In this document: piece by piece, positions 55,493 to 64,000 of the stretch
How the letters are laid out: the number at the start of each line of letters is the position of its first letter
Numbering within the stretch: the stretch's first letter is position 1
Source: an alpha proteobacterium U9-1i
GTDB taxonomy: Bacteria > Pseudomonadota > Alphaproteobacteria > Caulobacterales > Aquidulcibacteraceae
Assembly (NCBI GenBank): GCA_000974665.1
Contig: BBSY01000002.1
Location: forward strand, 992,001-1,056,000
Reading direction: 5' to 3'
Length of the DNA: 64,000 nucleotides
The notes under the pieces: generated by a model
What the model was told of the DNA's origin: nothing
Database searches by the model: none
Seen by the model: the letters and a program-made list of their open reading frames with translations, nothing else
Program-made: the position numbers and the translations under genes

Positions 55493-56848
55493 TCAAGCCG
55501 CTTGCCCCGTCGGGGCCGGCGGCACGCGCACGCCTTCGTCCGAATAGAGCTTCAGCTTGTTGCGCAATGTACGGATGGAAATGCCGAGAATATTCGCCGC
55601 GTGCGTTCGATTGCCGAGGCAGTGCGTCAGCGTCTCCAGGATCAAATCCTGCTCGACTTCCGCCACCGTGCGGCCCACCAGATTGCGCGCCGCCGCTTGC
55701 GCAGCTTCAATCGCCACGCCAGCGCTATCGTGACGGGCGCCCACCGGCGCGCCGTCTGGCGCGCGGATCGCGTCAGGCCCGATCATCTCACCGTTCGCCA
55801 GCAACACCGCGCGGTGCATCGCGTTTTCCAGCTCGCGCACATTGCCCGGCCAGCGATGCGCCATCACCTGGGTCAACGCCTCAGGACCCAACTTGCGGGC
55901 AGGGCGATCATTTGCGCGCGCATACTTTTCAATGAAGAAGCGCGAGAGTGCGGCCAGATCGTCCTTGCGCTCACGCAACGGCGGGATGCGCAAGTTCACG
56001 ACGTTCAACCGGTACAGCAAATCCTCGCGGAACTCGCCGTCGCGAACGCTCTGCGCCATATCGCGGTTCGACGTCGCCAAGATGCGGATGTTCACCGGCA
56101 CTGGCTTTGACCCGCCGACGCGATCGATCACACGCTCCTGCAACGCGCGCAGCAGCTTCGATTGCAGCCGCAAATCCATTTCCGAAATTTCGTCCAGCAG
56201 CAACGTGCCGCCATCGGCTTCCTCGAACTTGCCGATGCGCCGCGCGATTGCGCCAGTGAAGGCGCCTTTCTCGTGGCCGAACAGTTCGCTTTCCAGCAAT
56301 TGCTCAGGGATCGCCGCGCAATTGACGGCGATAAACGGCTTGTCCTTGCGCTTCGATTTCTTGTGGACATGCCGCGCCAGCACTTCCTTGCCGACGCCGC
56401 TTTCGCCAGTGATCAGGATTGACGCATCCGAGCCCGCCACCTGTTCGGCCAACGCGATCACCTGCTTCATTGAGGGATCGTCGGCGATCAGAGGGCGATC
56501 ATCGTCACACACCGCGGCGAGGACAGCGGCGATAAGCTCCGCATCTGGCGGCAATGAGATGTACTCGCGTGCGCCTTGGCGGATCGCACGCGCCGCCATG
56601 TTCGGATCGATACCCACGCCGGCGGCCACTACAGGCACGACGATGTGTTCGGTCAGGTTCGCCGCGATCAACGCCGCGATGTCGAGCCGTGCATCCACCA
56701 TGAGCAGATCGGCCCCGCGCCCCGCGCGCAGCGCGTGGGTGGCTTGTTCGATCGTGTCGACATGCGCGACCTTCGCGCCATGATCCATGGCGATCCGGGT
56801 GGCGGCGGAGATCTGCCCTCCGAGCGGACCAACAATTAGCAGACGCAT
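55493..56848 (-). CDS. flbD: Sigma-54 activator FlbD (flagellar class III/IV regulator)
   Basis: 451 residues. A receiver-like domain (1-115), AAA+ domain with Walker A GESGVGKE (148-155), the sigma-54 contact loop GAFTGA (195-200), and a C-terminal Fis-type HTH (LTHCLGNRTHAANILGISIRTLRNKL). D52 is kept, but the acidic pair near residue 8 is replaced by VGPLGG, so normal phosphorylation is unlikely. FlbD activates late flagellar promoters and represses fliF in Caulobacter. In the fliF operon after fliN. Confidence 0.95.
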   Translation of the reverse strand: MRLLIVGPLGGQISAATRIAMDHGAKVAHVDTIEQATHALRAGRGADLLMVDARLDIAALIAANLTEHIVVPVVAAGVGIDPNMAARAIRQGAREYISLPPDAELIAAVLAAVCDDDRPLIADDPSMKQVIALAEQVAGSDASILITGESGVGKEVLARHVHKKSKRKDKPFIAVNCAAIPEQLLESELFGHEKGAFTGAIARRIGKFEEADGGTLLLDEISEMDLRLQSKLLRALQERVIDRVGGSKPVPVNIRILATSNRDMAQSVRDGEFREDLLYRLNVVNLRIPPLRERKDDLAALSRFFIEKYARANDRPARKLGPEALTQVMAHRWPGNVRELENAMHRAVLLANGEMIGPDAIRAPDGAPVGARHDSAGVAIEAAQAAARNLVGRTVAEVEQDLILETLTHCLGNRTHAANILGISIRTLRNKLKLYSDEGVRVPPAPTGQAA

Positions 56849-56868
56849 ATGCTCACTCCCGCAACGCT

Positions 56869-57198
56869 TCAGGCCGCGTCGCCGTCCTTGATGATTTCCG
56901 TCATGGTTACGCCCAGCCGTTCGTCGACGACGACGACCTCGCCGCGCGCAACCAGACGGTTGTTCACGTAAATGTCGATCGCCTCGCCAACCTTGCGGTC
57001 GAGTTCGATCACCGATCCGCGCGTCAGGCGCAGCAACGACGCCACTTCCAAATTGGCGCGCCCGAGCACCGCCTGGATGTTCACCGGCACATCGTAGACG
57101 GCGGCCAGATCGGACGCGCTGCGGTCGCCGATGTCGAAGCCGCCGAGATCCTGTTGTGGGGAGGGCGCCAGCTCATCGAGTTTGAGGTTGCTTGTCAT
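56869..57198 (-). CDS. fliN: Flagellar motor switch protein FliN
   Basis: 109 residues. Carries the SpoA/FliN domain: VYDVPVNIQAVLGRANLEVASLLRLTRGSVIELDRKVGEAIDIYVNNRLVARGEVVVVDERLGVTMTEI. It builds the C-ring with FliG and FliM. Sits between fliH and flbD, as in Caulobacter. Confidence 0.96.
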   Translation of the reverse strand: MTSNLKLDELAPSPQQDLGGFDIGDRSASDLAAVYDVPVNIQAVLGRANLEVASLLRLTRGSVIELDRKVGEAIDIYVNNRLVARGEVVVVDERLGVTMTEIIKDGDAA

Positions 57199-57210
57199 TG
57201 TCCATCGTCC

Positions 57211-57819
57211 TCAATGCGTCGCCATCGCCGAAGCCAGCGCGGCCTCGACCAATTCGTCTACGCGCGCGGCCGTTTCATCCGGATCGAGCGACACCACGCC
57301 GTCCGACCAATCGATCACCACCGCGCCCTTCTTCAGGCCGGGCTCAACGCGCACCAACACCGCGCCGGCATAAGCATGCGCGGCGCTCATTTCTTCGATG
57401 CGCGGCTTCAAATCGTCAGCGAGTTCCGCCGGGAGTCGTACAACCAAGCGCGGCTGGTGTCGCAGAGCGTCCATCGCCGCTTCGATCGCCGCGGCGGCCG
57501 GCTCTTGGCCAAATGCATCGAGCGCCCTTCCAGCGATCTTGCGCGCCGCCGCCATCGCCACGCGCACCGCTTCCTCGCGCATTGCGCGGCTCTCAGCGTC
57601 AAGCCGGGTCAACACCGCCGAGGCCGCGTCGGCGAGGCTTTGAAGGTGCGCCGCGCTCTGGCGCTCAGCCGCGACCATCGCGTCGTGTTTGGCTTTCTCA
57701 TGCGCGCGCTGCTTCTCCGCCTCGGCTTCCTCGGGGGTAAGGCGCCGCGACGCATCCTTCACAATCCCGCCGTCAGGCGTGAACTCGGTGTCAAAAACGT
57801 ATTTGCGGATGTTGCTCAT
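57211..57819 (-). CDS. fliH: Flagellar export regulator FliH (FlbE)
   Basis: 202 residues. A charged helical first half (EEAEAEKQRAHEKAKHDAMVAAERQSAAHLQ) with the FliH-type C-terminus (LKPRIEE...AGAVLVRVEPGLKKGAVVIDWSDGVVSLD). I chose the ATG at 57819 (its A overlaps the fliG stop as TGATG) over a TTG one codon earlier. It holds FliI at the export gate. Position between fliG and fliN matches flbE of Caulobacter. Confidence 0.88.
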   Translation of the reverse strand: MSNIRKYVFDTEFTPDGGIVKDASRRLTPEEAEAEKQRAHEKAKHDAMVAAERQSAAHLQSLADAASAVLTRLDAESRAMREEAVRVAMAAARKIAGRALDAFGQEPAAAAIEAAMDALRHQPRLVVRLPAELADDLKPRIEEMSAAHAYAGAVLVRVEPGLKKGAVVIDWSDGVVSLDPDETAARVDELVEAALASAMATH

Positions 57820-58892
57820 CAATAGATCAGCTCATCCTCGGACTTGCCGTCGCTCAGCATGATCTCGCCGCGCGCCGCCAAATCCTTCGCGATCGCCACC
57901 ATGCGCGCTTGCGCGGCGTCGACATCCTTCAGGCGCACCGGCCCCATGGCCTGCATGTCTTCCTTCAAGATTTTCGAACCGCGCTCGGACATGTTGGATA
58001 GGAACATGCCGCGCAGCGCGTCCGACGCGCCTTTCAGGCCCAGCGCCAGATCTTGTTTGTCGACCGCGCGCAGCAATGTTTGGATGCCGCCGGAATCGAG
58101 TTTCGACAAGTCCTCGAACACGAACATCAGGGCGCGGATGCGGTCGGCGCTGTCGCGGCTCTTGTCTTCCATCTGCGCCAGGAAGCGGCTTTCCGTCTGG
58201 CGGTCGAAATTGTTGAATATTTCAGCCATCATCTCATGGCTGTCGCGCTTTGACGTGCGCGCGAGGTTGGACATGAATTCCGTGCGCAACGTCGTTTCGA
58301 TCTTGTCGAGAATTTCGCGTTGCACCGGCTCCATCGCCAGCATGCGCAACATGCACTCTGTGGCGAATTCTTCTGGGAGCTCGCCCAGCACCTTCGCCGC
58401 ATGTTCGGGCCGCACCTTGGCCAGCACGACCGCCACCGTTTGCGGATATTCGTTCTTCAGATAGCTCGCGAGCACCGTCTCGTTGACGTTGGCGAGCTTG
58501 TCCCAGATGTTGCGGCCGGCGGGGCCGCGAATTTCTTCCATCAGGGTTTCGACTTTTTCCTTCGGCAGGAAGGCATTCAGCATGCGCTGCGTCTGCTCGT
58601 AGGAACCCATCAGCGCGCCCGAGCCCGAAAGCTTCTGCACGAACTCAACGACAAGCGTTTCAACCGTCGTCGCCGGCACCACGCCAAGCGAGGACATCGC
58701 TTGCGAGATTTCCTTGATCTCTTCTTCGTCGAGCAGTTCCCAGAGCTTCTTCGCCTCCTCGCCCAAGCAGAGCAGGATGATCGCCGCCTTTTCAGGGCCG
58801 GTGTATTTGGACGTGTCCGCGCGCACCGCGACGGCGCCGCCTTCGGTCTTTGCGTCCTCGGCCTTGCCGGGTTTGGGGAGAGCGGCTGCCAT
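57819..58892 (-). CDS. fliG: Flagellar motor switch protein FliG
   Basis: 357 residues. N-terminal FliF-binding region ([31 protein letters not shown]), middle domain with [24 protein letters not shown], and a C-terminal torque domain ([31 protein letters not shown]) with charged residues. Starts 5 nt after fliF and overlaps fliH by one base. Confidence 0.97.
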   Translation of the reverse strand: MAAALPKPGKAEDAKTEGGAVAVRADTSKYTGPEKAAIILLCLGEEAKKLWELLDEEEIKEISQAMSSLGVVPATTVETLVVEFVQKLSGSGALMGSYEQTQRMLNAFLPKEKVETLMEEIRGPAGRNIWDKLANVNETVLASYLKNEYPQTVAVVLAKVRPEHAAKVLGELPEEFATECMLRMLAMEPVQREILDKIETTLRTEFMSNLARTSKRDSHEMMAEIFNNFDRQTESRFLAQMEDKSRDSADRIRALMFVFEDLSKLDSGGIQTLLRAVDKQDLALGLKGASDALRGMFLSNMSERGSKILKEDMQAMGPVRLKDVDAAQARMVAIAKDLAARGEIMLSDGKSEDELIY

Positions 58893-58897
58893 GTTCG

Positions 58898-60550
58898 TTA
58901 CATCGCGTTGTTGAGCCAGCCGCGGATGATCTGCATGGATTCATCCGGATGCTGATCGACGACTTCGGCGACCTTCTTGACCGACGATGCACGCACTCGG
59001 CCCTGAATCTGTGCGATGTCGATCGCCGGCTCGACGCTGCCGTCGCCATCGGGTGAGGGCAGACCTGCCGCGTAAGGCGCGCTCGGCAACGCCACCGCCG
59101 CGCCGCCAGTGCCCGGCAATGCTGGCGGCCCACCGCCGCCGCCGGCTGGCGAGCCCCGCACCAGCCCGCCGATCAGCGGCCGCAGCACGAAGAACACGAA
59201 CGCCAGCGAAGCGATCAGCATCGCCGCGATCTCGATGATCCGCATCAGATCAAAGCTGCCGAAATCGAACATCCCGGGCGCCTCGGCTTCCGTGCCTGGT
59301 GCGTTCTGCGGCGCCGCGAATTGCACGTTGACCACTTCAACCAGATCGCCGCGCGGTTCGTTGAAGCCTACGGCCGAGCGCACGAGTTGGGTGATGCGCT
59401 GCATCTCTTCGTCGCTGCGCGGAGCGTAGGTGGCTTCGCCGCCTTCTTCCGCCGCAGGTGTCAGTACGCCGTTGACCGCAACCGCGACCGACAAGCGCCG
59501 CATCCGTCCGCCTTCGCTCACCTCCGTCCGCGTCGTGCGCGAAATTTCGTAGTTCACGGTTTCCGAGCTGGTCGAATTGTTGTCGGACTGGCCGCCGGTG
59601 CCACCGGCTGCGCCCGCGCCGTCCGGCACGTTCGCCGCCGACGTCGCCCCTTGCGCCGCGCGCCCGTCGCTGGACGAGCCGGTTTCTTCCGATGTCGAGG
59701 TCGAGCGCACGACCCGGCCTTCCGGATCGAAGCGTTCGGAGGTTTCGGACACGCGGTTGAAATCCATCTCCGCCGTCACCTGCACGCGTGCATTGCCCGG
59801 CCCGACGACGCCTTCAACGATGTCAGTCACCGTGCGGCGCACGCGCTCTTCCATCGCCACCTGACGCGCGTCCACGCCCTCCGCCGATGCGCCGGCTTCG
59901 CCTTCGCTCGCGGCGGCGAGCAGGCGCCCGGTTTCGTCGATGATGGTCACGCGATCGGTGGTCAGCCCCGGCGTCGCGCCGGCCACGAGATTGCGGATCG
60001 CCCGCACTTGACCCGGCGTCAGTGCGTCTCGGCGCAGCTGCAACACGATTGACGCCGACGGCTGTTCGCTCTCGCGCGAGAACAATTGCCGCTCCGGCAG
60101 CACCAGGTGCACGCGCGCCGAGGCGATGCCATCTAGCGATGCGATCGTGCGCGCCAGTTCGCCTTCGAGCGCGCGCAGGCGATTGATGTTCTGCTGAAAC
60201 TGCGTCTGCCCAAGCGCATCGGGTTCGTCGAAAATCTCGTAACCGACGCCGCCGCGGGAGGGCAGGCCCTCCGCCGACAGCATCATCCGCGCTTCAAGCA
60301 CACGCGAGCGCGCCACCATTACCGATGAACCGTCCGCGCCCAGCTCGTATGGGATCTCGGCTTGCTCCAGGCGCTGCGTGATCTCGGCCATCTCGCGCGT
60401 CTCGACGCCGGAGAAGAGGAGGCCGGATTCTTCGCCGCCCATGCGCAGCACGATCGTGAACAGCACCGCGGCCACAACCGCGATCACGCCCAACGCCGCG
60501 AAAAGGCGCGTGGGGCCTGCCTTAAGTAGAAAATCCGTGATCGCGTTCAC
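58898..60550 (-). CDS. fliF: Flagellar MS-ring protein FliF
   Basis: About 550 residues from the GTG at 60550, which has GAGG 8 nt upstream; a GTG at 60580 is an alternative. Membrane helices lie at about 14-35 and 437-460. The YscJ-type region [28 protein letters not shown] and the C-terminal FliG-binding tail ([25 protein letters not shown]) are typical. First gene of the fliF-fliG-fliH-fliN-flbD operon; a CtrA-like box is about 100 bp upstream. Confidence 0.96.
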   Translation of the reverse strand: MNAITDFLLKAGPTRLFAALGVIAVVAAVLFTIVLRMGGEESGLLFSGVETREMAEITQRLEQAEIPYELGADGSSVMVARSRVLEARMMLSAEGLPSRGGVGYEIFDEPDALGQTQFQQNINRLRALEGELARTIASLDGIASARVHLVLPERQLFSRESEQPSASIVLQLRRDALTPGQVRAIRNLVAGATPGLTTDRVTIIDETGRLLAAASEGEAGASAEGVDARQVAMEERVRRTVTDIVEGVVGPGNARVQVTAEMDFNRVSETSERFDPEGRVVRSTSTSEETGSSSDGRAAQGATSAANVPDGAGAAGGTGGQSDNNSTSSETVNYEISRTTRTEVSEGGRMRRLSVAVAVNGVLTPAAEEGGEATYAPRSDEEMQRITQLVRSAVGFNEPRGDLVEVVNVQFAAPQNAPGTEAEAPGMFDFGSFDLMRIIEIAAMLIASLAFVFFVLRPLIGGLVRGSPAGGGGGPPALPGTGGAAVALPSAPYAAGLPSPDGDGSVEPAIDIAQIQGRVRASSVKKVAEVVDQHPDESMQIIRGWLNNAM

Positions 60551-60646
60551 GCCAACTGCCTCTGTCCCCACGGAGCGCACGAAATGGCCAGCGACGAATC
60601 ACTGGGCAAATCTCGCCGGGTGGTGGGCAGAAATTTCCTGGTTCGC

Positions 60647-60661
60647 GTGAAGCAATGGTTA
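60647..60661 (-). promoter_or_regulatory. CtrA box upstream of fliF
   Basis: On the minus strand TTAA-CCATTGC-TTCA has the exact 7-base spacing of TTAA-N7-TTAA with one mismatch, and includes TTAACCAT, the CtrA half site. It is 97-111 bp before the fliF start, a position suited to a CtrA-activated class II promoter. Confidence 0.6.
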
Positions 60662-60678
60662 AATCGGAGGCAAACGGC

Positions 60679-60709
60679 AAAAGGCCCCCGGCTTTCGCCG
60701 AGGGCCTTT
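60679..60709 (-). terminator. Rho-independent terminator after sciP
   Basis: Stem arms 60679-60692 and 60697-60709 around a short loop, with GGCCC on both sides, followed on the minus strand by TTTT. It lies 37 bp past the sciP stop, separating it from fliF. Confidence 0.8.
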
Positions 60710-60745
60710 AGAAAATTCCGCTAGGGGCCGAGGCCGACGCCGAAC

Positions 60746-61030
60746 TTAGAAGTTCGGCGCGCCGCGATAGTGCTGCAAGCGCGTGGTGCGCAGGCCCGGG
60801 AGCCCGTGCTTCTCGATCGACTTACGCCAGCCGTCGAACTCTTCTTCAGAGAGCCCGTAGCGAGCGCACGCGTCTTCGAGCGTGAGCAGGCCGCCGCGAA
60901 CAGCAGCAACAACTTCCGCTTTACGGCGAATGACCCAACGGGTCGTGCCAGCCGGCGGCAGATCGTCCAAAGTGAGGGGATTCCCGTCGGGACCCATCAC
61001 CACCCCATCATAGCGGCGTTGCTTCTGCAT
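60746..61030 (-). CDS. sciP: CtrA inhibitor SciP
   Basis: 94 residues, the DUF1153 family: VMGPDGNPLTLDDLPPAGTTRWVIRRKAEVVAAVRGGLLTLEDACARYGLSEEEFDGWRKSIEKHGLPGLRTTRLQHYR. A helix-turn-helix-like core (AVRGGLLTLEDACARYGLS) is visible. In Caulobacter, SciP binds CtrA and keeps it from activating promoters in G1. ATG 61030 has GGAGAAGG. Position between flgE and fliF matches Caulobacter. Confidence 0.96.
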   Translation of the reverse strand: MQKQRRYDGVVMGPDGNPLTLDDLPPAGTTRWVIRRKAEVVAAVRGGLLTLEDACARYGLSEEEFDGWRKSIEKHGLPGLRTTRLQHYRGAPNF

Positions 61031-61173
61031 AGCGCCTTCTCCTTCGTTCTTAGCGCTCGTTGTACATGAGATCGCTAAAGAAACGACTAAGACCGGGAGT
61101 TAATCCTGATTAGGCGCTTGTCTCGAATTAGAACACGCCGGCTCTTACTCATTCCTTACCGGCAGCGTTATTT

Positions 61174-62517
61174 CTAGCGCTTGATCATCAGCAACTCTTC
61201 GAGCATCTGGTCCGCGGTGGTGATGATGCGCGACGCCGCAGAGTATGCGCGTTGCGTCGTGATCAGGTTCGTGAACTCCGCCGCGAGATCGACGTTCGAC
61301 GCTTCGAGCACGCCAGATTGAATGCGCCCCGCGCCGCCCGCGTTCGAGGCGTTGATGTTGTAGAGGCCGGAGGCGAGGGTGGTGCGGAACGCGCCGCCCT
61401 GATCGGGCTTCAAGCCGTTGGGGTTCAAGAACGTCGCTAGCGGAATCTGGTAGAGCGCGCGCGCGCGGCCGTTTGAGAATTGCGCCGTCAGCATGCCGTC
61501 GCCTTCGAGCACGAGGCCCACGAGGTCGCCCGGCGGCACACCGTCCGCTGTCACCGAGGTGACGCCGAAATTGTTGGCGAACTGCGTCATGCCCGAACTC
61601 AAGTCCAGCGTGATCGCTTGATCCGACGCGCCGGTGGTCGCCGCCCAGTCGATGGTGAATGCGCCGTTGATGTTCTGCACCGTCGAGGCCGTGCCGTGAC
61701 CGGCGACGGACGCCACCGTGCCATCGGTGTTGAAGTTCAGGATGCCCGCCGACAACACGCCGCCGGTTGCGCCGCCGCCAGTAATGTTGGTCTGCGGACG
61801 CGCATACGATTCCACCCGCCAAGTGTTCGGGCCCGTCTTTAGGAAGCCGAACGCGATCGTCCGCGCCGCGCCCAAGCTGTCGAACACTTCCAGCGAGCTT
61901 TCAAAGTGCGGTGTGATCGTACCGGTCGCCATGTCGCCGACGTCATAGGCGCCTTGGGTGGCCGGGTTGTAGTCGGCTTGCGCCGAATTGAGGTTGGCGT
62001 TGAGGCCAACGTTCGCCGTTGGCTCCGCCAATCCGCCGACGCCGGACGTGTTCACCGGTTCGATCGCAGAGAGCGATGTTGGGCTCGACGTGACGCTGCC
62101 GTCGCTGCCCACCGGCCAGCCCTGCAGGAACAGGCCCTGCGCGTTGACCATGAAGCCGTCAGCGTCGATCGTGAACGAGCCCGCGCGCGTGAACAGCACG
62201 TTGCCGCCTTGCGCCAACGGCTGGTTGTTCGTCGAGACGATGAAAAAGCCTTCGCCCGAAACCGCGAGATCGGTAGGGGAGCGCGATTGTTCGAGCGAGC
62301 CTTGCAACGAGATCTGCTGGCGCGTCAGCGGCAGCACGCCGCCTGCATTGTAGGTGGTGTTTGAGTTCTGCGCATTGACCAACGCGCTGAAATCCACGCC
62401 ACCGCGTTTGTAGCCAACCGTGTTGACGTTGGCGATGTTGTCCGAAATCACCGCCAGCGCGCTCGAATTGGCCGTCAAGCCCGACACGCCGGCCCGCAGG
62501 GCGGTATAGATCGACAT
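61174..62517 (-). CDS. flgE: Flagellar hook protein FlgE
   Basis: 447 residues. The N-terminal rod motif ALRAGVSGLTANSSALAVISDNIANVNTVGYKR and the C-terminal SGVLEASNVDLAAEFTNLITTQRAYSAASRIITTADQMLEELL are the coiled terminal domains shared by axial proteins, with the hook D1/D2 domains between. It is polymerised outside the cell to form the hook. GGAGAGAG precedes the ATG. Confidence 0.96.
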   Translation of the reverse strand: MSIYTALRAGVSGLTANSSALAVISDNIANVNTVGYKRGGVDFSALVNAQNSNTTYNAGGVLPLTRQQISLQGSLEQSRSPTDLAVSGEGFFIVSTNNQPLAQGGNVLFTRAGSFTIDADGFMVNAQGLFLQGWPVGSDGSVTSSPTSLSAIEPVNTSGVGGLAEPTANVGLNANLNSAQADYNPATQGAYDVGDMATGTITPHFESSLEVFDSLGAARTIAFGFLKTGPNTWRVESYARPQTNITGGGATGGVLSAGILNFNTDGTVASVAGHGTASTVQNINGAFTIDWAATTGASDQAITLDLSSGMTQFANNFGVTSVTADGVPPGDLVGLVLEGDGMLTAQFSNGRARALYQIPLATFLNPNGLKPDQGGAFRTTLASGLYNINASNAGGAGRIQSGVLEASNVDLAAEFTNLITTQRAYSAASRIITTADQMLEELLMIKR

Positions 62518-62696
62518 TGTACTCTCTCCATCACGGGGCTCGCGTGTGCGGGCGCCGTTGCATTGCGTTTCGTCCCGCGCCTTCAGGGAAAGTGTGAAGC
62601 GGTTTCCCGCCCGGAAGGCGCGTATTCTGAGGCGAAGCGCTTCTGCGCGTGATGGGCGCTGGCGTTCAGCCGGCGCTGGAATTTCTGCTTCTGAGT

Positions 62697-63359
62697 TTAG
62701 CCGTCGAGCACTGAACGCACCGTATCTAGCCCGCGCGTGCCGGTCGGTGTGATGATGAGCGGCGTGGTTCCCGAAAAGTCGACGCCCATGATCATCTCGC
62801 GCACGGTGATCACCGACGACATTGCTTCAGCTTCGGCGTCCGTCGCTTCGACCACCATGCGATACTCGCCGGCCGGCGCCGTTTGCCCATTGGTCATCGT
62901 ACCGTCCCACGCGAACAAATGCTCGCCCGCGGCGCGTGCGCCGTTGGTCTCGAACACAGTGGCGCCGGCGGCGTTCTTGATCTTGATGTTCACACTCGTG
63001 GCTGGATCGTCGAGACGATAAGCCCAGTTCGCCATGTCGTTCTCGCCGCCGCCGAACACAGTCTCGTTGCCTTCAACGATCGCGCTCTTGCCGATGTAGG
63101 AGAGCGCCGCACCGGCGGACGCTGCCTGATATTGTCCTACCAAGCCTTCAAGCTGCTCGTTGGTGCGGATTTGCTGTTCAACCTGGCTGAACTGCACCAA
63201 TTGCTGTGTGAACTGCGTCGAATCCATCGGCGCGAGCGGGTCTTGGTTCTGCAGCTGCGCTGTCAGCAGCACGAGAAACGTATCGTAATTGTCCGATAGC
63301 CGGCCGCGGTCGCTTCCCGCTTGGGATTGCGACGCCGCGCTGATTGGATCAATCGCCAT
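62697..63359 (-). CDS. flgD: Flagellar hook capping protein FlgD
   Basis: 220 residues. N-terminal FlgD motif DTFLVLLTAQLQNQDPLAPMDSTQFTQQLVQFSQVEQQIRTN and C-terminal FlgD Ig-like and Tudor-like domains (SYIGKSAIVEGNETVF, FETNGARAAGEHLFAWDGTMTNGQTAPAGEYRMVVEA). It caps the growing hook. Starts 11 nt after fliK; 179 bp separates it from flgE, and I see no clear promoter there. Confidence 0.96.
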   Translation of the reverse strand: MAIDPISAASQSQAGSDRGRLSDNYDTFLVLLTAQLQNQDPLAPMDSTQFTQQLVQFSQVEQQIRTNEQLEGLVGQYQAASAGAALSYIGKSAIVEGNETVFGGGENDMANWAYRLDDPATSVNIKIKNAAGATVFETNGARAAGEHLFAWDGTMTNGQTAPAGEYRMVVEATDAEAEAMSSVITVREMIMGVDFSGTTPLIITPTGTRGLDTVRSVLDG

Positions 63360-63370
63360 CGTTCAGCTCC

Positions 63371-64000
63371 TCACGCCACCAGATCCACGCGCACGCCCCG
63401 CCAGCTTTCAAGGCCGATCGGTCGTGCGGAGGCAGGGGCGGGTGTTTGTGTTTCATCGTCACCGCGCGCGCCGCGGCCAAATCCTTCGCCGGAATCCGCA
63501 TCGGCGCGGCTCTCGCGTTGTTGTTTGAGGTCAAAACTCAAGCCGGTGTCGGACAGCTCAAGCCCTGCTGATTGCAGCGCTTGCTGCAAATCTCGCGCAT
63601 TGCGTGCAAGCTCGGCCAGAGCGGAAGGATTGTCCGCCGTCACGACGGCCGTCACCTTGTGATCGCGCGACACTTCAAGTCGCACTTCCACCTTGCCAAG
63701 CTCTGGCGGGTCGAGCCGCATCTCGAAATGCGTGCTCTCGCCACTGAAGCGGCGAATGATCTCGCGCCCGACCTGCGCCGCCGCCGGCGCCGCGCGTACG
63801 ATAGCGGTGTCGGCGGCTACTTGTGCGCTTTGCGGATTGAGTTGCGCGCTGCCGAGAGTGCTGGTCTGCATTTGCTGCGTCGGCGCCTGCTCGGGCCCAT
63901 CCTGCGCCGCGAGCGCGGCGAGCGCCGCGAAATGATCTTTTGTTCCTGACGTGGGCGCTGAGTTTGCCTTCGGCGCATCCGCGTGCGGCTGCGGTTCGGC
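63371..64000 (-). CDS. fliK: Flagellar hook-length control protein FliK (5' part beyond window)
   Basis: The C-terminal ~209 residues are visible; the frame is open to the right edge. It contains the Flg_hook domain FEMRLDPPELGKVEVRLEVSRDHKVTAVVTADNPSALAELARNARDLQQALQSAGLELSDTGLSFD, preceded by an Ala/Gln/Pro-rich linker. FliK senses hook length and switches FlhB export specificity. fliK-flgD-flgE-sciP-fliF order matches Caulobacter. Confidence 0.92.
   Translation of the reverse strand, partial: AEPQPHADAPKANSAPTSGTKDHFAALAALAAQDGPEQAPTQQMQTSTLGSAQLNPQSAQVAADTAIVRAAPAAAQVGREIIRRFSGESTHFEMRLDPPELGKVEVRLEVSRDHKVTAVVTADNPSALAELARNARDLQQALQSAGLELSDTGLSFDLKQQRESRADADSGEGFGRGARGDDETQTPAPASARPIGLESWRGVRVDLVA

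Noticed and set aside
61095-61115. CtrA-box-like TTAATCCTGATTAG upstream of sciP
   Set aside because: The two halves are separated by 6 rather than 7 bases and one half is altered; not strong enough to call.
62518-62696. Sigma-54 promoter before flgE
   Set aside because: Expected from FlbD biology, but I found no acceptable TGGC-N8-TTGC match on the minus strand.
1-64000. tRNA, rRNA, CRISPR array or insertion sequence
   Set aside because: No cloverleaf, spacer-repeat array, transposase or terminal repeats of IS type were seen; all gaps between genes are below 300 bp.

Overview
The window is high-GC alphaproteobacterial DNA, most likely from the order Caulobacterales (Hyphomonadaceae/Terricaulis-like rather than Caulobacter itself; genus not provable here). 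The evidence is a CtrA cell-cycle regulator, its small inhibitor SciP, the fliF-fliG-fliH-fliN-flbD-flhA flagellar order, GANTC (CcrM-type) sites clustered at ctrA, and many TonB-dependent receptors. No rRNA, tRNA, CRISPR array or insertion sequence was recognised.

Layout. (1) 1-7490: an acyl-CoA catabolic block with a biotin carboxylase subunit (cut by the window edge), MaoC hydratase, DUF35 protein, SCP2-type thiolase, TonB receptor, luciferase-like oxidoreductase and enoyl-CoA hydratase. Three promoter regions in it carry the same 16-bp palindrome (CCTATCC-NN-GG(G/T)TAGG), so it looks like one regulon. (2) 7505-11889: molybdenum cofactor operon moaA-moaD-moaE-moaB-moaC-moeA plus a small exported protein. 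(3) 11944-25731: a block bounded by two XRE-cupin regulators that looks built to scavenge D-amino-acid or N-acyl peptides: DgcA, two exported beta-lactamase-fold hydrolases, a POT peptide transporter, a YkvI-like membrane protein, an exported D-aminoacylase-like amidohydrolase, a TonB receptor and DgcN. (4) 25742-46587: paaK, ndh, a split MacB-type ABC exporter, an M16 lipoprotein peptidase, a DoxX-like protein, a complete RND tripartite pump, and an aminotransferase-P450-amidohydrolase operon. (5) 46815-64000: ctrA and flagellar genes (fliI, fliJ, a FlhG/MinD-like ATPase, flhA, flbD, fliN, fliH, fliG, fliF, sciP, flgE, flgD, fliK, cut by the edge), interrupted by an aldo/keto reductase and by a two-gene pair that looks like a polymorphic toxin with its immunity protein.

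The most interesting unexplained signals are: the shared 16-bp operator of block 1; the D-glutamate/D-peptide block 3 with dgcA and dgcN at opposite ends; the toxin-immunity candidate at 49803-51151; and two GC-rich paired-hairpin elements (49125-49260 and 55330-55470) inside flagellar transcription units that supply the Shine-Dalgarno sequences of fliJ and flhA from within their stems, with an alternative long-range fold that would release them.
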